From NCBI GenBank assembly GCA_025774805.1, contig JALGZR010000036.1, positions 1 to 55,610 on the forward strand: 55,610 nt of DNA, in the 5' to 3' direction. Source of the DNA: a bacterium. Its GTDB lineage: Bacteria > ARS69. The notes under the pieces are model-generated. The model had not been told where the DNA came from and ran no database searches. It worked only from the letters and a program-made list of their open reading frames with translations. This document shows positions 1 to 7,728 of this stretch, in pieces (the stretch's first letter is position 1; the number at the start of each line of letters is the position of its first letter). Made by a program: the position numbers and the translations under genes.

Positions 1-965
1 GAGATCGGCGTGAGGAAGGGCTGGGCCTCCCGCTCCGAGTTGCAGATGGAGCCGATCGAGCCGAGCAGGGCCGCGTAGAGGAAGTACCCCGGAAGGAAGT
101 ACATGACGAAGAAGCCGAGCTCCACCAGGCCGAGCGGGGGACGAACGCCGGCGGCCCCCACCGGGAGGATCAGCAGTGCGCCGGCGGCGGCCCAGGCTCC
201 GAGAAGCGTGAGACCCACCGCGCCGAGACCGATGACCTTGCCCACCATCAGTTCCCCCGGGGTCACGCTGGAGAGCAGCACCTCGATCACGCGGTTCGAC
301 TTCTCCTCGATCACCGATCGCATGAGGATCTGCCCGGTCGGCATCAGGGCGAAGAACATGATCATGACCAGGGCGATCGCCTTCAGGTAGATCTTCGTGA
401 AGTCCGACTCCTCGCCCCCTGTCCGTCCGAGACGGATGGTGCGCATCTCGGCCGATCGGAGCAGGGATTCGACCTGTCCCGGCTCCATCCCGAAGTCCTG
501 CGCCTTCTTCTCCGCCAACATCCTCTCGAGACGGCTCTCCAGGAGCTCGAGCGCGGTGATGTTCGTGATCGACTCCGATCGGTACTCGAAGACGCCGGTC
601 GACTCGAAGTCGTGAGGAAGGAGGATCCAGCCGGAGAGCTCTTCGGAGAGCACGGCGGCGTCCAGCTCTTCGGGGCCGGGACCCTCTCCGGGCAGGTGAA
701 CGATGAGCTCCGGCCGGAAGGAGAGATCTCCCCGGTCCGCCTCGGCGGCGAGGGACTCGGCCAGGCGACCTCCGTAGACGCGCGTGTGATCGAGGATCGC
801 GAGCTTGACCAGGTCGCTCCCGAGCATCTCTCCCGAGAGGATCGGGAGAAAGATCATCGCCGCCATCATGAGGGGAGTGGCCACGAGTCCGAAGAGAAAG
901 GACTTCTTCCGGACGCTCTCCACGTACTCGCGACGGATGATCCGGAGGACCTTGCGTCGGTTCAC
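1..965 (-). CDS. ABC-2 type transporter permease, NatB/YhaP-like (3' end outside window)
   Basis: This is the membrane half of an ABC exporter whose ATPase lies directly upstream. The minus strand reads open from a GTG at 965 that overlaps the ATPase stop as GTGA, and it runs off the left edge after about 321 codons. An N-terminal basic stretch (VNRRKVLRIIRREYVES) leads into a hydrophobic segment, then a soluble domain. Near residue 210 comes a motif typical of NatB/YhaP permeases (EEKSNRVIEVLLSS, then PGELMVGKVIGLG), followed by further hydrophobic segments. The family exports sodium ions or other small molecules; the substrate here cannot be told. The C-terminus is missing only because the window ends. 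Confidence 0.85.
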   Translation of the reverse strand, partial: MNRRKVLRIIRREYVESVRKKSFLFGLVATPLMMAAMIFLPILSGEMLGSDLVKLAILDHTRVYGGRLAESLAAEADRGDLSFRPELIVHLPGEGPGPEELDAAVLSEELSGWILLPHDFESTGVFEYRSESITNITALELLESRLERMLAEKKAQDFGMEPGQVESLLRSAEMRTIRLGRTGGEESDFTKIYLKAIALVMIMFFALMPTGQILMRSVIEEKSNRVIEVLLSSVTPGELMVGKVIGLGAVGLTLLGAWAAAGALLILPVGAAGVRPPLGLVELGFFVMYFLPGYFLYAALLGSIGSICNSEREAQPFLTPI

Positions 966-1951
966 CGGGCCACCTCCGGCGCCGGATCGGGGGAGGGTTC
1001 GGCGGGGGTTTCAGCGGCCGGTCGGTCGGTCTCCCCGGCCCCTCCCGAGGCCCCTCCGTCGTCGACCATGCGAACGAAGATGTTGTGGAGGCTGGGAGTC
1101 CGAATCTCGAACCGTCGTACGGCGCAGCGGCCGGCGACCGAGGCCAGGAACGCCGATGAATCCCGGCCGTCGCGGAGGCGGATCTCGAGGGTCTTCCCGA
1201 TCCGGGCCACCGAGACGACGTCCGGATGCGTCTCGATCGCGGCCACCTCTCCCGCCACGTCGAGGCAGATGGTGTCGGTTCCGTGCCGGCGCTTGACCTC
1301 GTCGAGCTCTCCCTCCACGAGGGCACGGCCCCGATGGATCAGCGTGATGTGGGAGCACAGCCGCTCCACCTCGTCCATGAGGTGGGTGGAGAGGATCACC
1401 GTGGTTCCCGCGCGCCGGAGCTCGAGGATCGTGCGTCGCATCAGGTCCTGATTCACCGGATCGAGTCCGGCGAACGGCTCGTCGAGGACGAGGAGCTCGG
1501 GGTCGTGCAGCACGGTCGTCACGAACTGGATCTTCTGCTGGTTGCCCTTCGACAGCTCCTGCAGCTTCATCGCCGCGGTGTCGCCCATGTTCACCCGATC
1601 CAGCCACTCGAGAGCGCTCCGCCGGGCCGTGTCCTCCGCGAGGCCGTGAATCCCGCCGAAGAAGACGAGATTGTCGAGAACCTTCATGCCCCGGTAGAGA
1701 CCCCGTTCCTCGGGGAGGTACCCGATGCGATCCTTGACCGCATCGGTGAGGGGACTGCCGAGGACGGCGATCCGTCCCCGGTCGGGATGGAGGATCGCCA
1801 TCAGCATTCGGATCGACGTCGTCTTGCCCGCGCCGTTCGGACCCAGGAGCCCGTACACGGTTCCCCGCGGCACGCGGAAGCTCAGATCCGATACGGCCGG
1901 CTTCTCCGCGAAGGTCTTGCTCACGTTCTCGAAGAGAATGGCGGGATCCAC
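962..1951 (-). CDS. ABC transporter ATP-binding protein, NatA-like
   Basis: This is the nucleotide-binding subunit of the exporter, 329 aa. Walker A is GPNGAGKT near residue 38, the signature is LSKGNQQK near 133, and Walker B with the catalytic Glu is LLVLDEPFAGLDP near 153. The conserved His lies in STHLMDEVERL. A domain of the type found in NatA proteins follows (about 215-300), ending in a low-complexity Pro/Ala tail. The stop overlaps the permease GTG, so the two are translationally coupled. The ATG at 1951 begins MDPAILFENVSKTF, a normal start for the fold. Upstream, 1952-2170 separates it from the divergent menaquinone cluster and presumably holds both promoters. Confidence 0.93.
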   Translation of the reverse strand: MDPAILFENVSKTFAEKPAVSDLSFRVPRGTVYGLLGPNGAGKTTSIRMLMAILHPDRGRIAVLGSPLTDAVKDRIGYLPEERGLYRGMKVLDNLVFFGGIHGLAEDTARRSALEWLDRVNMGDTAAMKLQELSKGNQQKIQFVTTVLHDPELLVLDEPFAGLDPVNQDLMRRTILELRRAGTTVILSTHLMDEVERLCSHITLIHRGRALVEGELDEVKRRHGTDTICLDVAGEVAAIETHPDVVSVARIGKTLEIRLRDGRDSSAFLASVAGRCAVRRFEIRTPSLHNIFVRMVDDGGASGGAGETDRPAAETPAEPSPDPAPEVAR

Positions 1952-2170
1952 GGGCTCTCCCTGATCTCCGCGGTCGGAGGGGTCTGCGGCGTCGGACGGC
2001 CGAGCGAGGATAGCAGGTCACCGCGGTGGTGCCCAGTCGGGCGGATTCCACCGTCGCCGCCCGGCGGCGAGTTTCCGCGTGCCTCCCACGGCGGGTGTCA
2101 CGGGAAGTGAACAGGCCTCGGCGATGCCTCCGATCTTGCCGCCTTCTCCGTCTCCCCTCAAACTGAGGCC

Positions 2171-2995
2171 ATGCGCACTCTCCTCGACTTCGTGAAGTTC
2201 GAGCACACGCTCTTCTCCCTGCCGCTCCTGCTCGCCGGAGCGATCCTCGGGGCGGGCGGTCTGCCGGGCGCGACGCGCGTGCTCTGGATCCTCGCCGCGG
2301 GAACGGGAGCGCGCACGGTCGCGATGGCCCTGAACCGGATCCTCGACCGGGAGATCGATGCCCGGAATCCTCGCACCGCCGCTCGGGAGCTTCCCGCCGG
2401 GAGAATCTCCCTCACGCGCGCCGTTCTCGTCGCGGTGGCCGGGCTCGCGCTCTACTACTCGGCCATTCTCCGGCTGCCGCCGCTCTGTCTCACGCTCTCT
2501 CCGATTCCCCTCGTCCTCTTCGCGGTCTATCCGTTGATGAAGCGGTTCACTTCGCTCGCACACTTCGGCGTGGGTGCGGCGCTCGCGCTCGGCCCGATCG
2601 CCGCCTACGTGGCGGTCACGAATTCGGTCGGCCCCCTCGGTGCCGTGCACCTGCTCGTGATCTTCACTCTTCTGTGGGTCTCCGGCTTCGACATCATCTA
2701 CGCGACGCTCGACGAGGAGTTCGATCGGGCCGAGGGCCTCCACTCGCTCCCCGCCGCCCTCGGACGGCGGCGGGCGCTCGCGGTCGCGGGGGGAGTGCAC
2801 GCGCTGGCCTTCGCCGCGCTGGCCGGGCTCACCGGCGCTTACCTGTCGGGCCTCCCGGCGTGGATCCTCCTCGTCGCGGTGGGAGCGACGCTTCTCGTGG
2901 AGCACCGACAGGCGCACCGCGTCGATCTCGCGTTCTTCCCGCTGAACGCCGCGCTCGGCTTCGTCGTCCTCGCGCTCGTGTGGGTCGGAGCGTAG
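2171..2995 (+). CDS. mqnP: UbiA-family prenyltransferase, menaquinone (futalosine) pathway, MqnP-like
   Basis: This is an integral membrane aromatic prenyltransferase of 274 aa with about eight hydrophobic segments. The first Asp-rich motif is NRILDREIDARN (residues about 57-68) and the second is DEEFDRAEG (about 181-189). Both bind the Mg-diphosphate of the polyprenyl donor in this family. The spacing and the sequence ARNPRTAARELPAG are typical of the UbiA branch that works in futalosine-dependent menaquinone synthesis. Clustering with ubiX, ubiD, mqnE, mqnA and mqnC supports attachment of the polyprenyl tail to the naphthoate ring. It is separated from ubiX by a 193-bp inverted-repeat element. 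Confidence 0.88.
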   Translation: MRTLLDFVKFEHTLFSLPLLLAGAILGAGGLPGATRVLWILAAGTGARTVAMALNRILDREIDARNPRTAARELPAGRISLTRAVLVAVAGLALYYSAILRLPPLCLTLSPIPLVLFAVYPLMKRFTSLAHFGVGAALALGPIAAYVAVTNSVGPLGAVHLLVIFTLLWVSGFDIIYATLDEEFDRAEGLHSLPAALGRRRALAVAGGVHALAFAALAGLTGAYLSGLPAWILLVAVGATLLVEHRQAHRVDLAFFPLNAALGFVVLALVWVGA

Positions 2996-3067
2996 GCCGT
3001 ACGGACCGACCGGTGCCGGGACGGGTCGCCGCGGCCAGGGCTCGTTGACGCCCCCGGGACCCCCTGC

Positions 3068-3260
3068 TAGCCTCGATCCGTCAGAAAATCTCGAGGGAAA
3101 ACGCACGAGAGCGCGCCAGCCGGGGTCGCGCGCAGCCCGAGCCAAGCGGAGCTCATCTCACGATAAGTGAGTACTGGCGAGGACGAGCACGGCCGCGGAT
3201 GGCATGCTATCGTGCGAGCGCCAGCGCTTTTCGCCGAGATTTTCTGACGGATCGAGGCTA
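3068..3260 (+). mobile_element. MITE-like inverted-repeat element, copy 1
   Basis: A 193-bp non-coding element measured from TA to TA. Its two ends are perfect inverted repeats: 3066-3093 matches the reverse complement of 3235-3262 over 28 bp. The ends read TAGCCTCGATCC and GGATCGAGGCTA. The same element, in the opposite orientation, lies at 35028-35220 with 7 mismatches in 193 positions. Both copies are bounded by TA, which would fit the TA duplication of IS630/Tc1-mariner type transposition; that link is inference. No transposase is encoded. The interior contains a small hairpin (CTCAC/GTGAG near 3155-3171). The element lies between mqnP and ubiX, about 20 bp upstream of the ubiX ribosome-binding site. 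Confidence 0.85.
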
Positions 3261-3292
3261 GCTTCGTCTCCCGCTTGTCCGGAGGTAACGTG

Positions 3293-3847
3293 GTGCGGAC
3301 GGTCGTCGTCATCACCGGGGCGTCGGGGTCGATCTTCGGCGTCGAGCTGCTCCGCCGCCTTCCCGGCGAGCGTCTGCTGATCGTGACCCGTTGGGGAAAG
3401 GTCGTCCTCAAGGAGGAGACCGGAAAGACGGTGCGCGATCTGGAGGGCGACTGCGACGGCGTCTTCTCGGACGAGGATCTCGCCTCCCCTCTCTCGTCCG
3501 GATCCAACCCGTTCGATGCGGTCGTCGTTCTCCCGGCGAGCGCGAGCTTCCTCGCCCACGTGGCCGCGGGGCTGGGCGACACCGTCGCCACGCGTGTGTG
3601 TCACCTTGCTCTCAAGGAACGTCGGCGCCTCGTTCTCGGGCTCCGGGAGACCCCGCTCACCGGCATCGCGCTCGAGAACGCGGCCCGGGTCGCCCGGGAG
3701 GGCGGGATCGTGATGCCCGTCTCTCCCTTCTTCTACCTCAAGCCCGACTCCCTCGAGCGCCTGGTCGGAGACTTCGTCGACCGCGTGGTCCAGGTCGTGA
3801 CCGGGACGCCCGTTCCGGAGGGTTGGCGACGGGGCGATCTCCCGTGA
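3293..3847 (+). CDS. ubiX: UbiX-type flavin prenyltransferase
   Basis: Makes prenylated FMN, the cofactor of the UbiD decarboxylase encoded next. The N-terminal FMN-binding motif ITGASGS and the C-terminal motif MPVSPFFYLKP (family form MPxxPxFY) are both present. At about 184 aa the length is normal. The frame is open from a TTG at 3275, but the ribosome-binding site GGAGGT (3281-3286) lies inside that extension. The start is therefore one of the GTG codons at 3290 or 3293, and 3293 has the better spacing. Its stop overlaps the ubiD GTG as GTGA. In futalosine organisms this pair is also called MqnM (UbiX-like) and MqnL (UbiD-like). Confidence 0.92.
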   Translation: MRTVVVITGASGSIFGVELLRRLPGERLLIVTRWGKVVLKEETGKTVRDLEGDCDGVFSDEDLASPLSSGSNPFDAVVVLPASASFLAHVAAGLGDTVATRVCHLALKERRRLVLGLRETPLTGIALENAARVAREGGIVMPVSPFFYLKPDSLERLVGDFVDRVVQVVTGTPVPEGWRRGDLP

Positions 3848-5643
3848 GCTTCACGGATCTGCGGGACTTCCTTCGGGCCGTCGAGCGGGTCGGCGAGCTC
3901 CGGAGGGTCCGCGTACCGGTCAGTCCCCACCTCGAGATCACCGAGATCTGCCAGAGGGTCGTGCAGAGAGAGGGCCCGGCGTTGCTCTTCGAGAACGTCG
4001 AGGGGTCGGAGTTCCCCTTGGCCATCAATCTCTTCGGGTCGCGACGACGGATCGAGCTCGCCCTCGGCGGACCTCCCGCGCAAATCGGCGAGTCGTTCCT
4101 CCGACTCGTGAAGGACCTGAATCCGCCGAGCCTCGCGACGCTCTGGGCCAAGCGCTCGGAGCTCGCGCGGCTCAGGGGGTTGAAGCCGCGCCGGCGTCGC
4201 GGAGGGGCGGTACGGGAGGTGGCCGAGGAGCCCGACCTCACGCGACTCCCCGTTCTCACGTGCTGGCCCGGGGACGGAGGGCCGTTTCTGACGTTTCCGC
4301 TCGTGCACACGAGAAGTCCCCGGGACGGCTCGACGAACGTCGGGATCTACCGCCTGCAGCGTTTCGGTCCGGACGAGGCCGGTATCCACTGGCAGATCGC
4401 CAAGGGGGGCGGATACCACTACTTCGAGGCCGAGGAGGCCGGGCGGGAGCTCCCGGTGGTCGTGGCTCTCGGGGGGGATCCGGTCTCGGTCCTGGCCGGA
4501 ATGATGCCGCTCCCCGAGGGGCTGTCCGAGACGACGTTCGCCGGCTTGATCCGCGGCAGGGGGGTCGAGCTCTCGCGCGGGGTCACGGTCGACATCGACG
4601 CTCCGGCGGCCGCCGAGATCGTCCTCGAGGGGACGGTCGCTCCGGGGGAAAGGCGTATCGAGGGCCCGTTCGGAGACCACTTCGGCCACTACTCCGCGGC
4701 GGCTCCGTTCCCCGTGCTGCGCCTGCGCAAGATGTTCCGTCGCCGCGACGCGATCTATCCCGCAATCGTCGTCGGAAAGCCTCCCCAGGAGGACGGGTTC
4801 CTGGGGAACGCCGTCCAGGAGCTGCTCGGTCCGCTCGCCCGGCTGCCCCATCCCGAGGTCCGTGATCTCTGGAGCTTCGAGGAGACCGGGTTCCACCATC
4901 TCCTTGCGGTCTCGGTGGAGGAGCGCTTCGAGAAGGAGGCGATGCGGGCGGCGCTCGGACTGCTCGGCCACGGGCAGCTCAGCCTCACGAAGGTCATGTT
5001 CGTCGTGGGACGGGAGGTGGATCCGCGCGATCTGGAGGCCGTCCTCGCCGCGATCGCGGACCACTTCGATCCGGCCGAGGATTTCCATCTGCTCACCCGA
5101 GTCCCCTTCGACACGCTCGACTTCACGAGCTTCGAAATGAACCTGGGCAGCAAGATGATCCTCGATGCGACCCCGACCGGCCGAGCGTCGGCCCAGCCTC
5201 CCGAGCTGCCCGACGTCACGCTGCTCGACCGGCGGATTCGCGGGACGGCGAGGATCGGTCCCGCGATCCTCGCGGTTCAGGTCGACGGCCCCGAGCCGCG
5301 GGACGTTCTGACCGCAGTGCTCCGTGCGCTTCCGGGGGCTCGGGGAGGCCCCGGTTCCCCGCCGGAAGACGCGCCCCTCACCGCGCCGAAGATCGTGGCC
5401 GCGGTATCTCCTGACGTCCCGCTCGACAATCGCGGTCCGCTCCTGTGGGGGATCTTCACGCGGTTCGACCCCGCGCGGGACGTTTTCTTCGAGGAGTCGA
5501 CCCTGGAGGGCGCGTGGCCCGTTCACCGGGGGCGGATGGCGATCGACGCGACGTTCAAGGAGGGGTATCCCGCCCCGCTCGAAATGGACCCGGACGTCGT
5601 GAGTCGAGTGACACGCCGGTGGAAGGAATACGGCATCGACTGA
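3844..5643 (+). CDS. ubiD: UbiD-family decarboxylase, menaquinone pathway (MqnL-like)
   Basis: A prenyl-FMN dependent aromatic acid decarboxylase of 599 aa, predicted to remove the carboxylate of the prenylated dihydroxynaphthoate in menaquinone synthesis. The protein begins VSFTDLRDFL at the GTG that overlaps the ubiX stop. The central region carries the family signature around EIVLEGTV and EGPFGDHFGHY (about residues 256-285), which includes conserved acidic catalytic residues. VGKPPQEDGFLGNAVQELL follows, and the C-terminal oligomerisation region runs to the end. The ORF is open much further upstream only because of high GC. The coupling to ubiX supports the assignment. Confidence 0.92.
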   Translation: MSFTDLRDFLRAVERVGELRRVRVPVSPHLEITEICQRVVQREGPALLFENVEGSEFPLAINLFGSRRRIELALGGPPAQIGESFLRLVKDLNPPSLATLWAKRSELARLRGLKPRRRRGGAVREVAEEPDLTRLPVLTCWPGDGGPFLTFPLVHTRSPRDGSTNVGIYRLQRFGPDEAGIHWQIAKGGGYHYFEAEEAGRELPVVVALGGDPVSVLAGMMPLPEGLSETTFAGLIRGRGVELSRGVTVDIDAPAAAEIVLEGTVAPGERRIEGPFGDHFGHYSAAAPFPVLRLRKMFRRRDAIYPAIVVGKPPQEDGFLGNAVQELLGPLARLPHPEVRDLWSFEETGFHHLLAVSVEERFEKEAMRAALGLLGHGQLSLTKVMFVVGREVDPRDLEAVLAAIADHFDPAEDFHLLTRVPFDTLDFTSFEMNLGSKMILDATPTGRASAQPPELPDVTLLDRRIRGTARIGPAILAVQVDGPEPRDVLTAVLRALPGARGGPGSPPEDAPLTAPKIVAAVSPDVPLDNRGPLLWGIFTRFDPARDVFFEESTLEGAWPVHRGRMAIDATFKEGYPAPLEMDPDVVSRVTRRWKEYGID

Positions 5644-5727
5644 CAACAGGCCCGCGGTCCGTTCCGCTCGCCCCGTCCCGCTTGATTCTTCTCTCCGGTC
5701 GCCCCATCATGGGCGGTTCCGCTCCGA

Positions 5728-5781
5728 GCCTGCAAGTCTCACCTGCCCCTGCTGCTGCTGCGGCCGGTGAGAGTTGCGGGC
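5728..5781. repeat. Short inverted-repeat element, GCCTGCA-end family, copy A
   Basis: A 54-bp element in the ubiD-mqnE gap. Its ends GCCTGCAAGTCTCACC (5728-5743) and GGTGAGAGTTGCGGGC (5766-5781) are inverted repeats at 14 of 16 positions, with a CTG-rich loop. The left half resembles the left end of the element at 46656-46830 over about 36 bp, and the right end matches that element's right end. This makes it a minimal member of a dispersed family. Confidence 0.6.
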
Positions 5782-5794
5782 CGGATGAGAGCCC

Positions 5795-5890
5795 GCGGCG
5801 ACCCCTGCGGAGAACCTCGCGGAGGACCCTGCATAGGACCCTGCATGGGACCCTGCGAAGGACCAGGCGAATGAACCGGCGAGAAAACGG
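5795..5890 (+). repeat. 12-bp tandem repeat array across the mqnE start
   Basis: Eight 12-bp units run from 5795. The best conserved five are at 5807-5866, with the forms GCGGAGGACCCT, GCATAGGACCCT and GCATGGGACCCT, and the outer units are decayed. The array is in the reading frame of mqnE, where it would encode a four-residue repeat rich in Arg and Thr. The likely mqnE ATG (5871) is inside the seventh unit. No ribosome-binding site stands out apart from the purine runs within the units (GCGAAGGACCAG). Confidence 0.75.
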
Positions 5891-7010
5891 GGGCGATCCC
5901 GTCATCCGCGATCCGAAGCTCGCGGCGATCGCGCGCAAGGTCGACGCCGGCGAGCGTCTCGATCTCGAGGACGGGCTCGCCTGCCTGGAGACGAGGGACC
6001 TCTTCGCCCTCGGGCGGATCGCGGACGCGGCGGCGCGGCGCAAGTCGGGCGATCGCGTCTACTACGTACTGAACCGCCAGCTCAACCCGACGAACCTCTG
6101 CGTCCTTCGCTGCAAGTTCTGCGACTTCGCCGCCCGCCCGGGAGACGACCATGCCTACGAGCTCTCCCTGGACGAGGCGCTCGCCCACGGCGGGGAGGAC
6201 ATCGACGAGATCCACATCGTATCGGGGCTGCACCCCTCCTGGCCGTTCGAGCGGTACGTCGAGATCATGCGGGCTCTCAAGGATCGGTGGCCCGACCTGC
6301 CGATCAAAGCATGGACCGCCGTCGAGATCGACTGGTTCACGAGGATCGCGAAGAAGAGCGTCGACGAGATCTTCGACATCCTGATCGCCGCGGGACTCGC
6401 GACGATGCCGGGAGGGGGGGCCGAGGTCTTTTCCGACCGGATCCGTCGCGAGCTCTACCCCACGAAGATGGGGCACGACCGCTGGTTCGAGATTCATCGG
6501 ACGGCCCACGCGAAGGGCATTCCGAGCAACTGCACGCTCCTCTACGGCCACATCGAGACGTTCGAGGAGCGGATTCGTCACTTGATTCGCGTCCGTGAGC
6601 TGCAGGACGAGACCGGTGGTTTCCTCTCGTTCGTCCCGCTCGAGTACCAGGTCGGAACGACCCGCCTCGTGGAGCGAGGGGCCAGCGCCTCCGACAGCCT
6701 TCGGACGGTCGCCGCGTCCCGGTTAATGCTGGACAACTTCGATCACGTCAAAGCGTACTGGGTGATGCTGGGAGAGGAGACCGCGTCGGTCGCACTCAAC
6801 TTCGGGGCCGACGACATCGACGGCACGATCGTGGAGGAGAAGATCGCCCACTTCGCTCGCGCTGAGAGCCCGGTCGGACTCACCCAACGGAGAATCCTGA
6901 AACTCATCCGGGAAGCCGGCAAGAAACCCGTTCGGAGAGATGCGCTCTACCATGTCCTCGAGACCCACGACGAAGACGACACTCACGCTCATTCCGTATC
7001 TCAACTGTGA
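5871..7010 (+). CDS. mqnE: Aminofutalosine synthase MqnE (radical SAM)
   Basis: Adds the enolpyruvyl benzoate made by MqnA to S-adenosylmethionine, giving aminofutalosine. The protein is 379 aa from ATG 5871. The [4Fe-4S] radical SAM motif is CVLRCKFC (CX3CX2C, about residues 75-82), followed by DFAARPGD. HIVSGLHPSWPFERY and MPGGGAEVFSDRIR are typical of the MqnE/MqnC/CofH group, and the motif and gene context separate it from MqnC. The frame stays open upstream to ATG 5709 through the 12-bp repeat array, so a longer N-terminus is possible but unlikely. The 3' end overlaps mqnA by about 60 bp. Confidence 0.92.
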   Translation: MNRRENGGDPVIRDPKLAAIARKVDAGERLDLEDGLACLETRDLFALGRIADAAARRKSGDRVYYVLNRQLNPTNLCVLRCKFCDFAARPGDDHAYELSLDEALAHGGEDIDEIHIVSGLHPSWPFERYVEIMRALKDRWPDLPIKAWTAVEIDWFTRIAKKSVDEIFDILIAAGLATMPGGGAEVFSDRIRRELYPTKMGHDRWFEIHRTAHAKGIPSNCTLLYGHIETFEERIRHLIRVRELQDETGGFLSFVPLEYQVGTTRLVERGASASDSLRTVAASRLMLDNFDHVKAYWVMLGEETASVALNFGADDIDGTIVEEKIAHFARAESPVGLTQRRILKLIREAGKKPVRRDALYHVLETHDEDDTHAHSVSQL

Positions 7011-7728
7011 GCCGTTCTACGCGGGACTCGACGATCTCGATCTGGAGATCGTCCACGAGGTGCCCCGGAGGCTCGGCGAGCTCGCGGAGATGGGAAGGGC
7101 CGTCTGCGGCCCGATGGCCCTGGCCGACTGGATCCGTCTGAGAGAGCGTTTCGACCCTTTGGACGATTTCGGAATCGCGTGCGAGGGGCCGGCCCACTCG
7201 GTGCTCCTCTTCGCGAAGACCGACATCAGGAAGCTCGAAGGAAAGCGCATCGGCCTGACCGCGGAGAGCTCGACCTCCGTCCGGCTGCTGGAGCTCATCC
7301 TCGAGCGCAAGCACGCCGTCCGGGACGCGGAGCTCTACCGCGGGGCCGCGGAGGAGGACTGGGGTCGTCTCCTCATCGGGGACGAGGCGCTCCGCGCTCA
7401 GGCCGACGGCCTCGACGACTTCCCCTTCGTCTTCGATCTCGGGGAGGAATGGCACGCTTGGCAGGGACTCCCGTTCGTGTTCGCCCGGTGGGTCGTCGCG
7501 AAAGGAGTCCCCCAGGAAGACCGCCGGAAGATCGCCGGAGCCCTGTCGGCCTCGCTCGCCGGCTGGAGGCTCCGCGTTCCGGAGATCGCCGCCCGGCGCG
7601 GTCCCGACTTCGGGCTCGACGGGGAGGGGGTGCTCCGCTACCTGTCCACGTTCCGGTACCGGATCGGTCCGGGGGAGCTCCTCGGACAGAAGGCCTTCGA
7701 GGATCTCCTGGAGGGGGGGAAGACGTGA
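6952..7728 (+). CDS. mqnA: Chorismate dehydratase MqnA
   Basis: The first enzyme of the futalosine pathway, dehydrating chorismate to 3-enolpyruvylbenzoate. The protein is about 258 aa with a periplasmic-binding-protein-like fold. Family features are IPYLNCEPFYAGL at the N-terminus, then GPMALADWIRL, LTAESSTSVRLLEL and LPFVFARWVV. The ATG at 6952 (MSSRPTTKTTLTLIPYLN) is taken as the start, and ATG 6940 is four codons upstream. Both lie inside the end of mqnE. The stop overlaps mqnC as GTGA, so mqnE-mqnA-mqnC form a coupled unit. Confidence 0.92.
   Translation: MSSRPTTKTTLTLIPYLNCEPFYAGLDDLDLEIVHEVPRRLGELAEMGRAVCGPMALADWIRLRERFDPLDDFGIACEGPAHSVLLFAKTDIRKLEGKRIGLTAESSTSVRLLELILERKHAVRDAELYRGAAEEDWGRLLIGDEALRAQADGLDDFPFVFDLGEEWHAWQGLPFVFARWVVAKGVPQEDRRKIAGALSASLAGWRLRVPEIAARRGPDFGLDGEGVLRYLSTFRYRIGPGELLGQKAFEDLLEGGKT

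Noticed and set aside
3067-3604. Minus-strand ORFs of 148-174 aa across the first inverted-repeat element
   Set aside because: They read through the element and antisense to ubiX, with no recognisable domain; similar ORFs arise at the second copy for the same reason.
5807-5866. Possible CRISPR array
   Set aside because: Units are 12 bp with no spacers; it is a simple tandem repeat.
5709-5870. Upstream start for mqnE at ATG 5709
   Set aside because: It would add a low-complexity segment made of the short inverted repeat and the 12-bp array, unlike MqnE proteins.
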